A stretch of DNA of 44,477 nt from Roseateles saccharophilus. GTDB taxonomy: Bacteria; Pseudomonadota; Gammaproteobacteria; Burkholderiales; Burkholderiaceae_C. This document shows positions 18,578-27,375 of the stretch, piece after piece. The translations under genes and the position numbers were made by a program. The stretch's first letter is position 1. Each line of letters opens with the position of its first letter. The notes below the pieces were generated by a model, which was not told where the DNA came from, did no database searches, and saw nothing but the letters and a program-made list of their open reading frames with translations. The stretch lies in NCBI RefSeq assembly GCF_004342485.1, contig NZ_SMBU01000040.1, forward strand, positions 1 through 44,477. Reading direction: 5' to 3'.

Positions 18578-19675
18578 ATGCTATTCGATTCATCGACGCG
18601 CTCAGAGCTGGCCAAGAGCTTCGGCGTCACGCTCGTGGTCATCCTGACCATCGTGCTCACATCGACGCTGATCCGCACGCTGGGGCAGGCCGCCGGCGGC
18701 AATGTCGCGCCCCAGGACGTCGTGCTGCTGATGGGCTACGCGACCATCTCCTATCTCGCGCCGATGCTGACCCTGTCCCTCTTCGTCGCCATCATCCTGA
18801 CGCTCGGGCGCTTCTACCGCGAGTCGGAGATGACGATCTGGTTCGCCAGCGGCATCCCGCTGTCACGCTTCGTGAAGCCCGTGCTGCGCATGGCCTGGCC
18901 GGTGCTGCTTGGCGTCGTCGTGCTGGAGCTGCTCGTCTGGCCCTGGGGCAACCAGAACAGCACGGAACTGCGTGACCGCTACCAGAAGCGCGGCGACCTC
19001 TCCCGCGTCGCGCCCGGCCAGTTCCAGAGCTCGCGCGACGGCAGCCGCGTCTTCTTCATCGAGCGCGACGGCGACAACGCGGCGACCGGCCGCAACGTCT
19101 TCATCCTCGGCAACCAGCATGAGCGCGAGTCGGTGACGACCTCGGCCCGTGGCCGGCTGGAGATGGAGGGCGATGACCGCTTCCTCGTGCTGGACCATGG
19201 CCAGCGCAACGAGACCCAGTTCAAGACCGGCGACAAGAGCCTGGCCCGCTTCGAGCAGTACAAGGTACTGACCGACACCCAGGCGCTGGCCAATGCCAAC
19301 CAGTTGCCGCCCAAGGCGATGGCGACGCTGGACCTGCTGCGCTCGCCCACGACTAAGAACCTGGGCGAGCTGTGCTGGCGCCTGGGCATGATCCTCGGCG
19401 GCATCAACATGGCCCTGCTCGGCATCGGCCTGGCGGCCAGCAACCCGCGCCGCGCCAGCAACTGGAACCTGCTGTTCGCGCTGCTGACCTTCATCGTCTA
19501 CTTCAACCTGATCAACCTGTCGCAGACCTGGGTCGCCAACGGCCGCCTCAGCATGCCGCGCGCCCTGGTCGTGTTGCACGGCAGCGCCCTCTTCCTGGCC
19601 CTGGCCGTCATCTGGCTGCGCGACAACGGCAACCGCTTCTGCCTGCGCCGCCGATTGAAGGGTGCGGCGGCATGA
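18578..19675 (+). CDS. lptF: LPS export ABC transporter permease LptF
   Basis: A 365-residue inner-membrane permease of the LptB2FG complex that extracts lipopolysaccharide and passes it to LptC. Three helices near the N-terminus are followed by a periplasmic beta-jellyroll (about residues 130-260) and three C-terminal helices, the YjgP/YjgQ layout. Typical segments are LIRTLGQAAGG near the start and PLSRF in the coupling region. Its stop overlaps the lptG start by 4 bp (ATGA). Confidence 0.95.
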   Translation: MLFDSSTRSELAKSFGVTLVVILTIVLTSTLIRTLGQAAGGNVAPQDVVLLMGYATISYLAPMLTLSLFVAIILTLGRFYRESEMTIWFASGIPLSRFVKPVLRMAWPVLLGVVVLELLVWPWGNQNSTELRDRYQKRGDLSRVAPGQFQSSRDGSRVFFIERDGDNAATGRNVFILGNQHERESVTTSARGRLEMEGDDRFLVLDHGQRNETQFKTGDKSLARFEQYKVLTDTQALANANQLPPKAMATLDLLRSPTTKNLGELCWRLGMILGGINMALLGIGLAASNPRRASNWNLLFALLTFIVYFNLINLSQTWVANGRLSMPRALVVLHGSALFLALAVIWLRDNGNRFCLRRRLKGAAA

Positions 19676-20799
19676 GAACCGTCCGCAGCCTGCTCTACAA
19701 AGACATCGTCGGCTCGGTCGTCCTCGTCGCGCTGGCCTTCCTGTCCCTGTTTTTCTTCATCGACTTCGTCGACGAGCTCGAGCGCATGGCCCGCGTCGGC
19801 GCCGGCGGCGCCAAGGCCGCGCTGCTGGCCGCGATGGAGCTGCCCGGCCATTTCTACGAGCTCTTCCCCATTGCCGTGCTGATCGGCGCCATCGTCGCGC
19901 TGGCGCGCCTGGCGCAGAGCAGCGAGTTCACCATCCTGCGCACCGGTGGCCTCGGCCCGGCGCGGGCGCTCGCGCTGCTGGCCGGCCTAGCCGCGGTGTT
20001 CGCGGTGCTGACCTTCGCCGTCGGCGACTATGTCGCGCCGCAGTTCGAACGGGAAGGCGACGACATGCGCGCCCTCTTCAGCCACGACGCCAACCCGGCG
20101 CGGCGCGGCGCCTGGCTGAAGGACCACCGCAAGGTCGACGGCCTGGACCGCAGCTACTCGGTCCGGGTCGGCCGCGTCGGCAGCGGCGGCGAGCTGGAAG
20201 ACGTGCGCATCTACGAGTTCGACACCGAGGGCCGGCTGCTGTCGCGCACCGAGGCCGGCAAGGTCGATGTCGACGGCCAGGGCCTGTGGCATCTGCAGGC
20301 CGTCAAGCGCACGATCTGGAACCCGGGCGCGGCAGCGGCCGCGGGCACGGTCGGCAATGTCGTCGTCAGCGAGCAGCAGCTTGACCGCCTCGACTGGCAG
20401 AGTTCCCTGCACGCCGGCGTCATCGCGGCGGCGGTGCTGCCGGCCTCGTCGATGTCGACGCTGGAGCTGCTGCGCTATACCGAACACCTGTCGGCCCAGG
20501 AGCAGTCCTCGCAGGCCTACAGCATCCAGTTCTGGCGCAAGGCCTTCTACCCGCTGGCCTGCTTCGTCATGGTCGCGCTCGCCCTGCCCTTCGCCTATCT
20601 GCACGGGCGCTCGGGCGGCATCAGCATCAAGGTCTTCGGCGGCATCATGCTGGGCATCAGCTTCATGCTGCTGAACAACGTCGCCGGCCACCTGGGCCTG
20701 CTGAAGAACTGGACGCCCTGGCTCGTCGCCGCGACGCCCAGCCTGCTCTACCTGGGGCTGTCGATGGCCGCGTTCGCGTGGCTCGTCAGGTACAGATGA
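19672..20799 (+). CDS. lptG: LPS export ABC transporter permease LptG
   Basis: A 375-residue partner of LptF in the lipopolysaccharide transporter. The N-terminus MRTVRSLLYKDI is followed by membrane helices, a periplasmic domain and a C-terminal helix bundle. The true start is the ATG overlapping the lptF stop; a longer in-frame ORF from 19372 runs antiparallel to no known domain and overlaps lptF. The C-terminal segment FYPLACFVMVALALPFAY is the usual LptG helix. A dispersed repeat begins at its stop codon. Confidence 0.95.
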   Translation: MRTVRSLLYKDIVGSVVLVALAFLSLFFFIDFVDELERMARVGAGGAKAALLAAMELPGHFYELFPIAVLIGAIVALARLAQSSEFTILRTGGLGPARALALLAGLAAVFAVLTFAVGDYVAPQFEREGDDMRALFSHDANPARRGAWLKDHRKVDGLDRSYSVRVGRVGSGGELEDVRIYEFDTEGRLLSRTEAGKVDVDGQGLWHLQAVKRTIWNPGAAAAAGTVGNVVVSEQQLDRLDWQSSLHAGVIAAAVLPASSMSTLELLRYTEHLSAQEQSSQAYSIQFWRKAFYPLACFVMVALALPFAYLHGRSGGISIKVFGGIMLGISFMLLNNVAGHLGLLKNWTPWLVAATPSLLYLGLSMAAFAWLVRYR

Positions 20800-20864
20800 T
20801 GAAGCCCCCGTATTCACTTCGTTCATGCCCCCCCGAGGGGGCGCCAGCGTCCTTCGGGCGGCCG
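20799..20864 (+). repeat. Dispersed GC-rich hairpin repeat, copy 1
   Basis: This 66-bp element starts at the lptG stop with TGAAGCCCCC, contains CACTTCGTTCATGCCCCCCG and the hairpin CCCCCCGAGGGGG, and ends GTCCTTCGGGCGGCCG. The reverse complement of 28429-28496 has the same layout with scattered differences. Similar elements are common between genes in Burkholderiales (from memory). Here it lies between lptG and the CbiX-like gene, where the hairpin could limit read-through. Confidence 0.75.
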
Positions 20865-20875
20865 TGCGGACACTG

Positions 20876-21244
20876 ATGGACGGCCTGCTGCTGTTCGCCC
20901 ACGGCGCGCGCGACCCAGCCTGGGCGCGCCCCTTCGAGATCATCGCCGCGCGGTTGCGGGCGGCCAGGCCTGACACGCCGCTGGCGCTGGCCTACCTCGA
21001 GTTCATGTCGCCGGGCATCGAAGAGGCCGCCGCGCAGCTCGCCGCCGCCGGCTGCACATGCGTGCATGTGCTGCCCCTCTTCCTCGGCACCGGCGGCCAT
21101 GTGCGGCGCGACGTGCCACTGCTGCTGGAGCGCCTGCGCGAGCGGCACGGCGACGCCGTCGAATGGCTGCTGCATGCACCGCTGGGCGAGCACGAAGGCG
21201 TGCTGCAGGCCATGTGCGACGCCTGTCTCCACACACTCGAATGA
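20876..21244 (+). CDS. CbiX/SirB-type sirohydrochlorin chelatase domain protein
   Basis: A 122-residue single-domain CbiX-like protein. Family signs are the start GLLLFAHGARDP, with the metal-binding/catalytic His, and HVLPLFLGTGGH, with the second His. Short CbiX proteins dimerise and insert cobalt or iron into sirohydrochlorin for cobalamin or siroheme. Placement directly before a CysB-type regulator (4-bp overlap at 21241) fits siroheme for sulfite reductase and so a sulfate assimilation role. An upstream ATG at 20825 lies inside the dispersed repeat and is rejected as the start. Confidence 0.85.
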   Translation: MDGLLLFAHGARDPAWARPFEIIAARLRAARPDTPLALAYLEFMSPGIEEAAAQLAAAGCTCVHVLPLFLGTGGHVRRDVPLLLERLRERHGDAVEWLLHAPLGEHEGVLQAMCDACLHTLE

Positions 21245-22185
21245 ACCTGCATCAATTCCGCTTCGTCCAGGAAGCCGCCCGCCGCAACCTCAACCTGACC
21301 GAGACGGCCAAGGCCCTGTTCACGTCGCAGCCCGGCGTGTCCAAGGCCATCCTCGAGCTGGAGGAGGAACTGGGCGTCGACATCTTCTCGCGCCACGGCA
21401 AGCGCCTGCGCCGCATCACCGAGCCCGGCCAGCAGGTGCTGGCCTGCATCGAGATCATCCTGCGCGAGGTCGGCAACCTGAAGCGCATCGGCGAGGAGTA
21501 TTCGCGCCAGGACAGCGGCACCTTCTCCATCGCGACCACCCACACCCAGGCCCGCTACGTGCTGCCCGCGCCGGTGGCCCAGCTGCGCAAGAACCTGCCG
21601 CAGCTGCGCATCAGCCTGCACCAGGGCAGCCCCGACCAGGTCGCCAAGATGCTGCTGGACGAGACCGCCGACCTGGGCCTGGCGACCGAGTCGCTGGCCC
21701 AGTACCCCGAGCTCGTCACCCTGCCCTGCTACGAGTGGCAGCATGTGATGGTCGTGCACCGCGAGCACCCGCTGGCCACGGCCGAGCGCATCAGCCTGGA
21801 ACAGCTCGCCGCCGAGCCGCTGGTGTCCTACCACCCCAGCTTCACCGGCCGCACGCGCATCGACAAGGCCTTCGCCGCCCGCCACCTGACGCCCAACGTC
21901 GTGCTGGAGGCCATCGACTCCGACGTCATCAAGACCTATGTGCGCCTGGGCATGGGCGTGGGCATCGTGGCCGAGATGGCGATGCGCGAGGAGCCGGCCG
22001 GCAGCGAGCTGGTCGCGCGGCCTCTGGGCACGCTGCTGGGCAGCAATGTGACGCGCATCGCCTTCAAGCGCGGTGCGTATCTGCGCAACTACGTCTACGC
22101 CTTCGCGGAGCTGCTGTCGGAGCGCCTGAGCCGCAAGCTGATCGAGAAGGCGATGACGGGCGACGCCACCGACTTCGGCCTGTGA
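21241..22185 (+). CDS. cysB: CysB-like LysR-type transcriptional regulator
   Basis: A 314-residue LysR-type regulator of the CysB/Cbl subfamily. The N-terminal winged helix-turn-helix begins MNLHQFRFVQEAARR, with the recognition-helix segment SQPGVSKAILELE. The effector domain (about 90-300) has TTHTQARYVLP and the GSPDQVAKM motif typical of CysB. Known members sense N-acetylserine or sulfate/APS and control sulfate uptake and cysteine genes. Its start overlaps the CbiX gene stop, giving a two-gene unit. CysB and Cbl cannot be separated from sequence alone. Confidence 0.88.
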   Translation: MNLHQFRFVQEAARRNLNLTETAKALFTSQPGVSKAILELEEELGVDIFSRHGKRLRRITEPGQQVLACIEIILREVGNLKRIGEEYSRQDSGTFSIATTHTQARYVLPAPVAQLRKNLPQLRISLHQGSPDQVAKMLLDETADLGLATESLAQYPELVTLPCYEWQHVMVVHREHPLATAERISLEQLAAEPLVSYHPSFTGRTRIDKAFAARHLTPNVVLEAIDSDVIKTYVRLGMGVGIVAEMAMREEPAGSELVARPLGTLLGSNVTRIAFKRGAYLRNYVYAFAELLSERLSRKLIEKAMTGDATDFGL

Positions 22186-22198
22186 CGCCCCGCGCCGG

Positions 22199-23917
22199 TC
22201 AGGCGCTCTCGCCGAACCTGGAATCGATCGGCAGCATCACGTCCACGTCGTCGCTGCGCAGGCCGGCCTCGAACAGGTCCCGGGCCACGCCGTAAAGCAT
22301 CAGCAGGTCGCGGTAGGACGGCAGCTCGAGGCTCGCCACGCCCGGCCCGCAACCATTGGCGAGCAGGGTCTGCAGCATCTGCACCGCGGCGCCGGGCTCG
22401 GCCCAGACCACCTGCAGGTGCGCGATGACGCTGGGGCAGCCGTCCAGGCTGCGCCCGCGCGCGAGGCTCTGCGACCAGCTCGGCGCCAGCGCGCGGAAAT
22501 GCTGCTCGAACTGCTTCGCGAGCTCGGCGAACACCTCGGGCTCGCCGCGCTGCTGGCAGAGCTCCATCAGCATCAGATAGGGCATGGCGCTTCTGCTGCC
22601 GTGCGTCAGGTGGCCGGTCAGCAGGTCGGCCGCGGCCTCGTGCTGGCCGAGCAGCAGCAGGAAGTCGACCTGCTGCTGCAGGTCCAGCAATTCGTCGCCC
22701 AGGTTCAGATCGGGCGACGACTGCACCACGGCGGCCCGCACCGGCATCGGCTGGGTCGCCATCATGGCCAGCTCGGACGGCGTGGGCGATGCCGGCACGA
22801 CGGCCGGCGCAAAAGGAGCCAACTGCGGTGGTGGCCAGGCCATCGGCCGGGGCTGAGGCCGTGTGGCGGCATGCTGGCTCTCGTCGGGCAGCAGGGCCGC
22901 GGCGCCCGCCTCGACCGGCGGCGCCACGCCGGTGGCATGCGCGGCCGGCGGCGCGGGCGGCGGTGCCGCCCCCTCGGCGGCGGCCTGCAGCGAGCGCCAG
23001 TAGGCGCTCTCGCGGCGGGCGCGCTGGTCCAGCCAGCGGCTGCCATAGAAGGCCGCCGAGCCGGCCAGCAGGCTCAGCGCCAGCGTCATCAGCCAGGTCA
23101 GCGGGTCCCGGTAAGCCGAGGTATGCACGGGCGCGGCCGCAGCGGGCGGCGCAGCCGCGGTGTCCGAGGCCGGCGGCGCGGCAAGCGCGGCTGAAGCGGC
23201 CTGGGCCTGGCGCGCCTCCAGCTCGGCGCGCAGTTGTGCCACGGTCTGTTCGAGCTGGCTGATCTGGGCCTCCAGCTCGGGCGTCAGCTCCGTCTCGGGC
23301 GCGCTGGCCGGGGCAGCCTGCGGCGTCGCCTGGCTGGCCAGCACCTCGGGTCGCTCAAGCACCAGGCGCGGGCCAGTGGCGCGCGGCTTGGCGTGGGCAT
23401 GGGGCCGATGCCGCGGCGCGGCGGGCTGCACCTGCAGCAGCGCAGGCCGTGCCGGCTCCACTGCGGCAAGCTGAGGCGGCGGCGGAGCGGGCGCGGGTGG
23501 CGGTGGCGGCGCGCTGGCATCGGTTGGTGGATCGACGAAGACGTTGAACTCGCGCGTCAGCCGCAGCGGGCAGCCCAGGGCCAGCGTGACGTGCAGCGCC
23601 GGCTCCTCGATGGGCACGATGCTTTGCAGCCGCACGCGCCGCTGTCCGGGCTCGCCCTCGAGGCGCAGCTGCAGCAGGCCGGCCGGCACGCGCGCGTCGC
23701 CGGCGCTGACCTCAGCACGCAGGCAGCTGTCGCTCAACTGCTCGCCATCGGCGAGGGTCACCGGAATGCTGGCATCCAGCGGCCTGCCGAGTGCGGAGTG
23801 GACCAACGGCCGGCCCAGTCCCAGGGCCTCGGCGCCATGAGGCGCCAGGCCGAGCAGCAGTGCCAAGGCGGGGGTGAGAGCACCCAGCAACGTCGGGCGC
23901 AAGGCCGTGAGGGGCAT
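22199..23917 (-). CDS. FimV/TspA-like membrane protein
   Basis: About 572 residues. A signal peptide (about 1-32) is followed by the FimV N-terminal motif GLGRPLVHSALGRPLDASI. A Pro/Ala-rich linker, a coiled-coil segment (about 205-240, rich in Glu, Gln and Leu), a transmembrane helix (LTWLMTLALSLLAGSAAFY), a second disordered linker and a C-terminal TPR-like domain with QQQVDFLLLLGQHEAAADLL complete it. FimV/HubP proteins organise the cell pole and type IV pili. This one is shorter than typical FimV (about 900) and I see no LysM peptidoglycan-binding motif. The start at 23917 gives the cleanest signal peptide; an ATG at 23980 is possible. It is divergent from the Crp/Fnr gene. Confidence 0.75.
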   Translation of the reverse strand: MPLTALRPTLLGALTPALALLLGLAPHGAEALGLGRPLVHSALGRPLDASIPVTLADGEQLSDSCLRAEVSAGDARVPAGLLQLRLEGEPGQRRVRLQSIVPIEEPALHVTLALGCPLRLTREFNVFVDPPTDASAPPPPPAPAPPPPQLAAVEPARPALLQVQPAAPRHRPHAHAKPRATGPRLVLERPEVLASQATPQAAPASAPETELTPELEAQISQLEQTVAQLRAELEARQAQAASAALAAPPASDTAAAPPAAAAPVHTSAYRDPLTWLMTLALSLLAGSAAFYGSRWLDQRARRESAYWRSLQAAAEGAAPPPAPPAAHATGVAPPVEAGAAALLPDESQHAATRPQPRPMAWPPPQLAPFAPAVVPASPTPSELAMMATQPMPVRAAVVQSSPDLNLGDELLDLQQQVDFLLLLGQHEAAADLLTGHLTHGSRSAMPYLMLMELCQQRGEPEVFAELAKQFEQHFRALAPSWSQSLARGRSLDGCPSVIAHLQVVWAEPGAAVQMLQTLLANGCGPGVASLELPSYRDLLMLYGVARDLFEAGLRSDDVDVMLPIDSRFGESA

Positions 23918-24031
23918 TGACTGCAGGTGGCTGGCGATGTGGTTGAACGAAGGAGGAAACAGCGCGGGCGACTCTAACATGTGCTTACACAGCGACGGAC
24001 CGGCCCACAGCGGCACAATGTTTCGCCAGAC

Positions 24032-24736
24032 ATGAACCCAATCAGCCTTACCCCCGCCGAACGCCAGCAGATCGATCAGGGCGCCTTCTTCTCGCGCTTG
24101 TCCGAGCCGCTGCGCCACGACATCCTGCAGCGCGCCTATGTGCGCCGCCTGCCCGACGAGACCATGCTCTCGCACCGCGGCGAGCCGGCCGAGGAATGGA
24201 TCGCGGTCGCCAAGGGCGCCGTGCGCGTCAGTTCGGTGTCGCTGGCCGGCAAGCAGATCTCCCTGACCTATGTCGAGCCCGGCACCTGGTTCGGCGACAT
24301 CGCCCTCTTCGACGGCCTGCCCCGCACCCACGACGCCTATGCCCACGGCGACACCACGCTGCTGTGTGTGCGCAGGGCCGATTTCCGCGCACTGCTGCAG
24401 GCCCACTCCGAGCTCTACGACGCGCTGCTGCGGCTGAACTGCCGCCGGCTGCGGCTGATGTTCGACATGATTGAGGATCTCAACACCCGCCCCCTGGCCG
24501 CGCGCCTGGCCAAGCAGGTGCTGCTGCTGGCGCGCTCCTACGGCGTGCAGGAAGGCGACGAGGTCCGCATCGGCCTGCAGCTCGCGCAGGAAGACCTGGC
24601 CCAGCTGCTCGGTGCGTCGCGCCAGCGCGTCAACCAGGAGCTCAAGTCCTTCGAGCGCGAGGGCGCCGTGCGCGTCGAGCCGACCCGCTTGGTGGTGCTG
24701 AGCCGAGAGAAGCTGCTCGCCGCGGCTTCGCGCTGA
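24032..24736 (+). CDS. Crp/Fnr-family transcriptional regulator
   Basis: A 234-residue regulator. The N-terminal cyclic-nucleotide-binding fold (about 15-135) contains EPGTWFGDIALFDGLPRTH, close to the phosphate-binding cassette. A dimer helix follows, then a C-terminal helix-turn-helix (about 180-215; QEDLAQLLGASRQRVNQEL). There are no clustered Cys residues for an Fnr iron-sulfur site. The cassette has PRTH where E. coli Crp has R-S/T, so cAMP or a related nucleotide is possible but unproven. The start at 24032 (MNPISLTP) fits the family better than the longer ORF. Divergent from the FimV-like gene across about 115 bp. Confidence 0.88.
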   Translation: MNPISLTPAERQQIDQGAFFSRLSEPLRHDILQRAYVRRLPDETMLSHRGEPAEEWIAVAKGAVRVSSVSLAGKQISLTYVEPGTWFGDIALFDGLPRTHDAYAHGDTTLLCVRRADFRALLQAHSELYDALLRLNCRRLRLMFDMIEDLNTRPLAARLAKQVLLLARSYGVQEGDEVRIGLQLAQEDLAQLLGASRQRVNQELKSFEREGAVRVEPTRLVVLSREKLLAAASR

Positions 24737-24813
24737 GACTGCCGCCGAGGAGACACGCCCGCCGCCCCCCGCCTCCCACAATGGAAAGTTCGCGCCCTAC
24801 AGAACCGACATCC

Positions 24814-25887
24814 ATGGAAGCATTCACCGGCACCCGTCCCCTCGCCCAGGCCCTCGACACGGCCGCGCTCGAAGCCTGGCTCGGCGCTCACGTTGCCGGC
24901 TTCAGGGGCCCGCTCGCCATCGAGCAGTTCAAGGGCGGCCAGTCCAACCCCACCTATCTGCTGAATACGCCGGGCGCCCAGTACGTGATGCGCAGCAAGC
25001 CGGCCCCGGTGGCCAAGCTGCTGCCTTCGGCCCATGCCATCGAGCGCGAGTTCCAGGTCATGGGCGCGCTGGCCGGCACCGCCGTGCCCGTGCCGACGAT
25101 GTACGCGCTGTGCGACGACGAATCGGTCATCGGCCGCGCCTTCTACGTCATGTCCTTCATGCCCGGCCGCGTGCTGTGGGACCAGAGCCTGCCCGGCATG
25201 GGCAATGCCGAGCGCGCCGCCCACTACGACGAGATGAACCGCGTCATCGCGGCCCTGCACCAGGTCGACTTCAAGGCTCGCGGGCTGGAGGCCTATGGCA
25301 AGCCCGGCAACTACTTCGAGCGCCAGATCGGCCGCTGGAGCAAGCAATACCTGGCCTCGGTCACCGAACCCAACCCGGCGATGGACGCGCTGCTGGCCTG
25401 GCTGCCGGACCACATCCCGGCCTCGGCGCGCGACGCGGGCGAGGTGTCCATCGTGCACGGCGACTACCGCATGGACAACGTCGTCTTCCACCCCAGCGAA
25501 CCGCGCATCATCGCCGTGCTGGACTGGGAGCTGTCCACCCTCGGCCATCCGCTCGCGGACTTCAGCTACCACTGCATGAGCTGGCACATCCAGACCTCGG
25601 GCGCCGCGCGCGGCCTGGGCGGCAAGGACCTGCTGGCCCTGGGCATCCCGAGCGAGCGCGAGTATGTGCAGCGCTACTGCGAGCGCACGGGCCGCGCCGA
25701 TGTCGATGCCGTCATGGCCGACTGGAACTTCTACATGGCCTACAACATGTTCCGCATCGCGGCCATCGTGCAGGGCATCGCCAAGCGTGTCGTGGACGGC
25801 ACGGCCTCCAGCGCCCAGGCCAGGGAGACGGCGGCCACGGCCAAGCCGCTGTCGCAGATGGCCTGGAGCTTCGCGCAGAAGGCTTAG
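24814..25887 (+). CDS. Aminoglycoside phosphotransferase-fold kinase (ACAD10/11-like)
   Basis: About 357 residues with the APH/choline-kinase fold. Visible are the nucleotide-binding FKGGQSNPTYLL, the catalytic loop HGDYRMDN and the metal-binding DWE (VLDWELSTLGHP). This subgroup resembles the kinase domain of ACAD10/ACAD11, thought to phosphorylate 4-hydroxy acids or their CoA esters before dehydrogenation. No acyl-CoA dehydrogenase gene is adjacent, so the substrate is uncertain. The start MEAFTGTRP agrees with the usual family start; an ATG at 24781 would add 11 residues. Its 3' end overlaps the convergent neighbour by 4 bp. Confidence 0.85.
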   Translation: MEAFTGTRPLAQALDTAALEAWLGAHVAGFRGPLAIEQFKGGQSNPTYLLNTPGAQYVMRSKPAPVAKLLPSAHAIEREFQVMGALAGTAVPVPTMYALCDDESVIGRAFYVMSFMPGRVLWDQSLPGMGNAERAAHYDEMNRVIAALHQVDFKARGLEAYGKPGNYFERQIGRWSKQYLASVTEPNPAMDALLAWLPDHIPASARDAGEVSIVHGDYRMDNVVFHPSEPRIIAVLDWELSTLGHPLADFSYHCMSWHIQTSGAARGLGGKDLLALGIPSEREYVQRYCERTGRADVDAVMADWNFYMAYNMFRIAAIVQGIAKRVVDGTASSAQARETAATAKPLSQMAWSFAQKA

Positions 25888-26618
25888 GCGTCGCCGGGCC
25901 GCGTCGAATGCGTCCAGGCGACGGACGTCGTCGTCGGCCAGGCGCCGGCCTCGGACAAGCGGCCATTCACGCGCAGTGCCGCGCGGGCCGCGGCGTCCAG
26001 CAGGCGCACGAAGGCCTGCAGCCTGGGCAGGTCGGCGTCGGCCATCTCGGTGCGCAGATAGAGGTTGCCGCGCATGCACATCAGCACGAAGGGATGGCCC
26101 TCGGGCAGCAGATCCTGGCTGGCCTGGGTCAGGGCCTCGCCCAACTCGCCCTCCACCCAGTCGCGCGTCAGCTCCTTGGTGACGCCGACCAGGCCATAGC
26201 GCTGGCGGATGATCTGCGAGCTGGCGTTGTTGAACTTGGGAAACATCACCAGCCAGCGCATCTCCTCGGGCGTGTCGGTGTCGACCCGGGTCTTGAGCGT
26301 GTCGGTATAGGCCTCGAACACGGCGCGCTCGAGATCCTCCATCAGCGTGCGGCACAGCACCATCAACTGCAGGTCGGGGTGCAGACCCATCTCGCAGCGC
26401 ATGCGCAGCTCGGTGCCGGGCAGGTAGCTGCGCTGGGACACGCCCCACTCGATGCGCAGCGCGCCGGGCTGGGCCTTGGGCTGCTCGATCAGGAAGCCCA
26501 GGCCATCGCGCGACTGCGTGAACTCGGCGTCGCGCGACGCCGCCCAATCCATGATCGGGCGCCAGCGTGCGGCGTTGGCGCGCGTCACGAACCAGTGCTT
26601 GACTTGCTTTACCACCAT
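25884..26618 (-). CDS. Conserved hypothetical protein, 244 residues
   Basis: I do not recognise the family. The protein is soluble-looking, with no signal peptide or membrane segment. The N-terminus is basic and Trp-rich (KQVKHWFVTRANAARW). The middle has charged alpha/beta-like sequence (GALRIEWGVSQRSYL, LRMRCEMGLHPDLQL) and there is a predicted helical C-terminal part. Codon use and G+C match the neighbours, and it is bounded by a convergent 4-bp overlap and a divergent GST gene, so it is a real gene. The start at 26618 (MVVKQV) is chosen because longer versions run into the GST gene. Function unknown. Confidence 0.75.
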   Translation of the reverse strand: MVVKQVKHWFVTRANAARWRPIMDWAASRDAEFTQSRDGLGFLIEQPKAQPGALRIEWGVSQRSYLPGTELRMRCEMGLHPDLQLMVLCRTLMEDLERAVFEAYTDTLKTRVDTDTPEEMRWLVMFPKFNNASSQIIRQRYGLVGVTKELTRDWVEGELGEALTQASQDLLPEGHPFVLMCMRGNLYLRTEMADADLPRLQAFVRLLDAAARAALRVNGRLSEAGAWPTTTSVAWTHSTRPGDA

Positions 26619-26676
26619 GAGTCGTGAGGAAGTCTGAGAATGGGGCCTAGTTGAAGCGCACCGCACGGAGGCGACG

Positions 26677-27369
26677 ATGATCGAAGTGTATTCATGGCCC
26701 ACCCCCAACGGGCACAAGGTGCACATCATGCTGGAGGAGTGCGGCCTCGCGTACCGGGTGCATCCCGTGGACATCGGCGCCGGCGACCAGTTCGCGCCGG
26801 CCTTTCTCGCCATCAGCCCCAACAACAAAATCCCGGCCATCACCGACCCCGAAGGCCCCGACGGCCAACCCATCTCGCTGTTCGAGAGTGGCGCCATCCT
26901 GCTCTACCTCGCGGGCAAGACGGGCAGGCTGCTGCCCGCCGACGTGCGCGGCAAATACGAGGTGCTGCAGTGGCTGATGTTCCAGATGGGCGGCGTCGGC
27001 CCCATGCTCGGCCAGGCCCACCACTTCCGCATCTACGCGCCCGACAAGCTGCCCTATGCCATCGAGCGCTACAGCAACGAGGCGCGGCGGCTCTACAACG
27101 TCATCAACAAGCGCCTGGCCCACTCGACCTATATCGGCGGGCGCGACTACAGCATCGCCGACATCGCCGTCTTCCCCTGGCTGCGTTCCTGGAAGAACCA
27201 GGGCGTGGAGATGGCCGACTACCCGCATCTGAAGGGCTGGTTCGACGAGATCGCCAAGCGCCCCGCCGTGCAGCGCGGGCTGGAGGTGCTGGCCGGCGCG
27301 CGCAAGCCGCTGACGGACGACAAGGCGCGCGAGGCGCTGTTCGGCAGGCGCCAGCTCGAGCAGCGCTGA
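26677..27369 (+). CDS. Glutathione S-transferase, YfcG/Nu-class-like
   Basis: A 230-residue GST. The N-terminal thioredoxin-like domain (about 1-85) contains VYSWPTPNGHKVHIMLEE, the cis-Pro in NNKIPAI and the glutathione-binding LFESGAILLYLA. The C-terminal helical domain has YSIADIAVFPW, the N-capping and Asp motif. The TPNGxK start resembles YfcG/YghU-type enzymes that reduce disulfides using bound glutathione. A strong GGAGG ribosome site precedes the ATG by 6 nt. It ends 6 bp from the convergent soxA. Confidence 0.92.
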   Translation: MIEVYSWPTPNGHKVHIMLEECGLAYRVHPVDIGAGDQFAPAFLAISPNNKIPAITDPEGPDGQPISLFESGAILLYLAGKTGRLLPADVRGKYEVLQWLMFQMGGVGPMLGQAHHFRIYAPDKLPYAIERYSNEARRLYNVINKRLAHSTYIGGRDYSIADIAVFPWLRSWKNQGVEMADYPHLKGWFDEIAKRPAVQRGLEVLAGARKPLTDDKAREALFGRRQLEQR

Positions 27370-27375
27370 ACGTCG

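Noticed and set aside
20825-20875. Longer start for the CbiX-like protein
   Set aside because: The extra residues are encoded by the dispersed repeat, and the family begins at the MDGLLLFAHG start.
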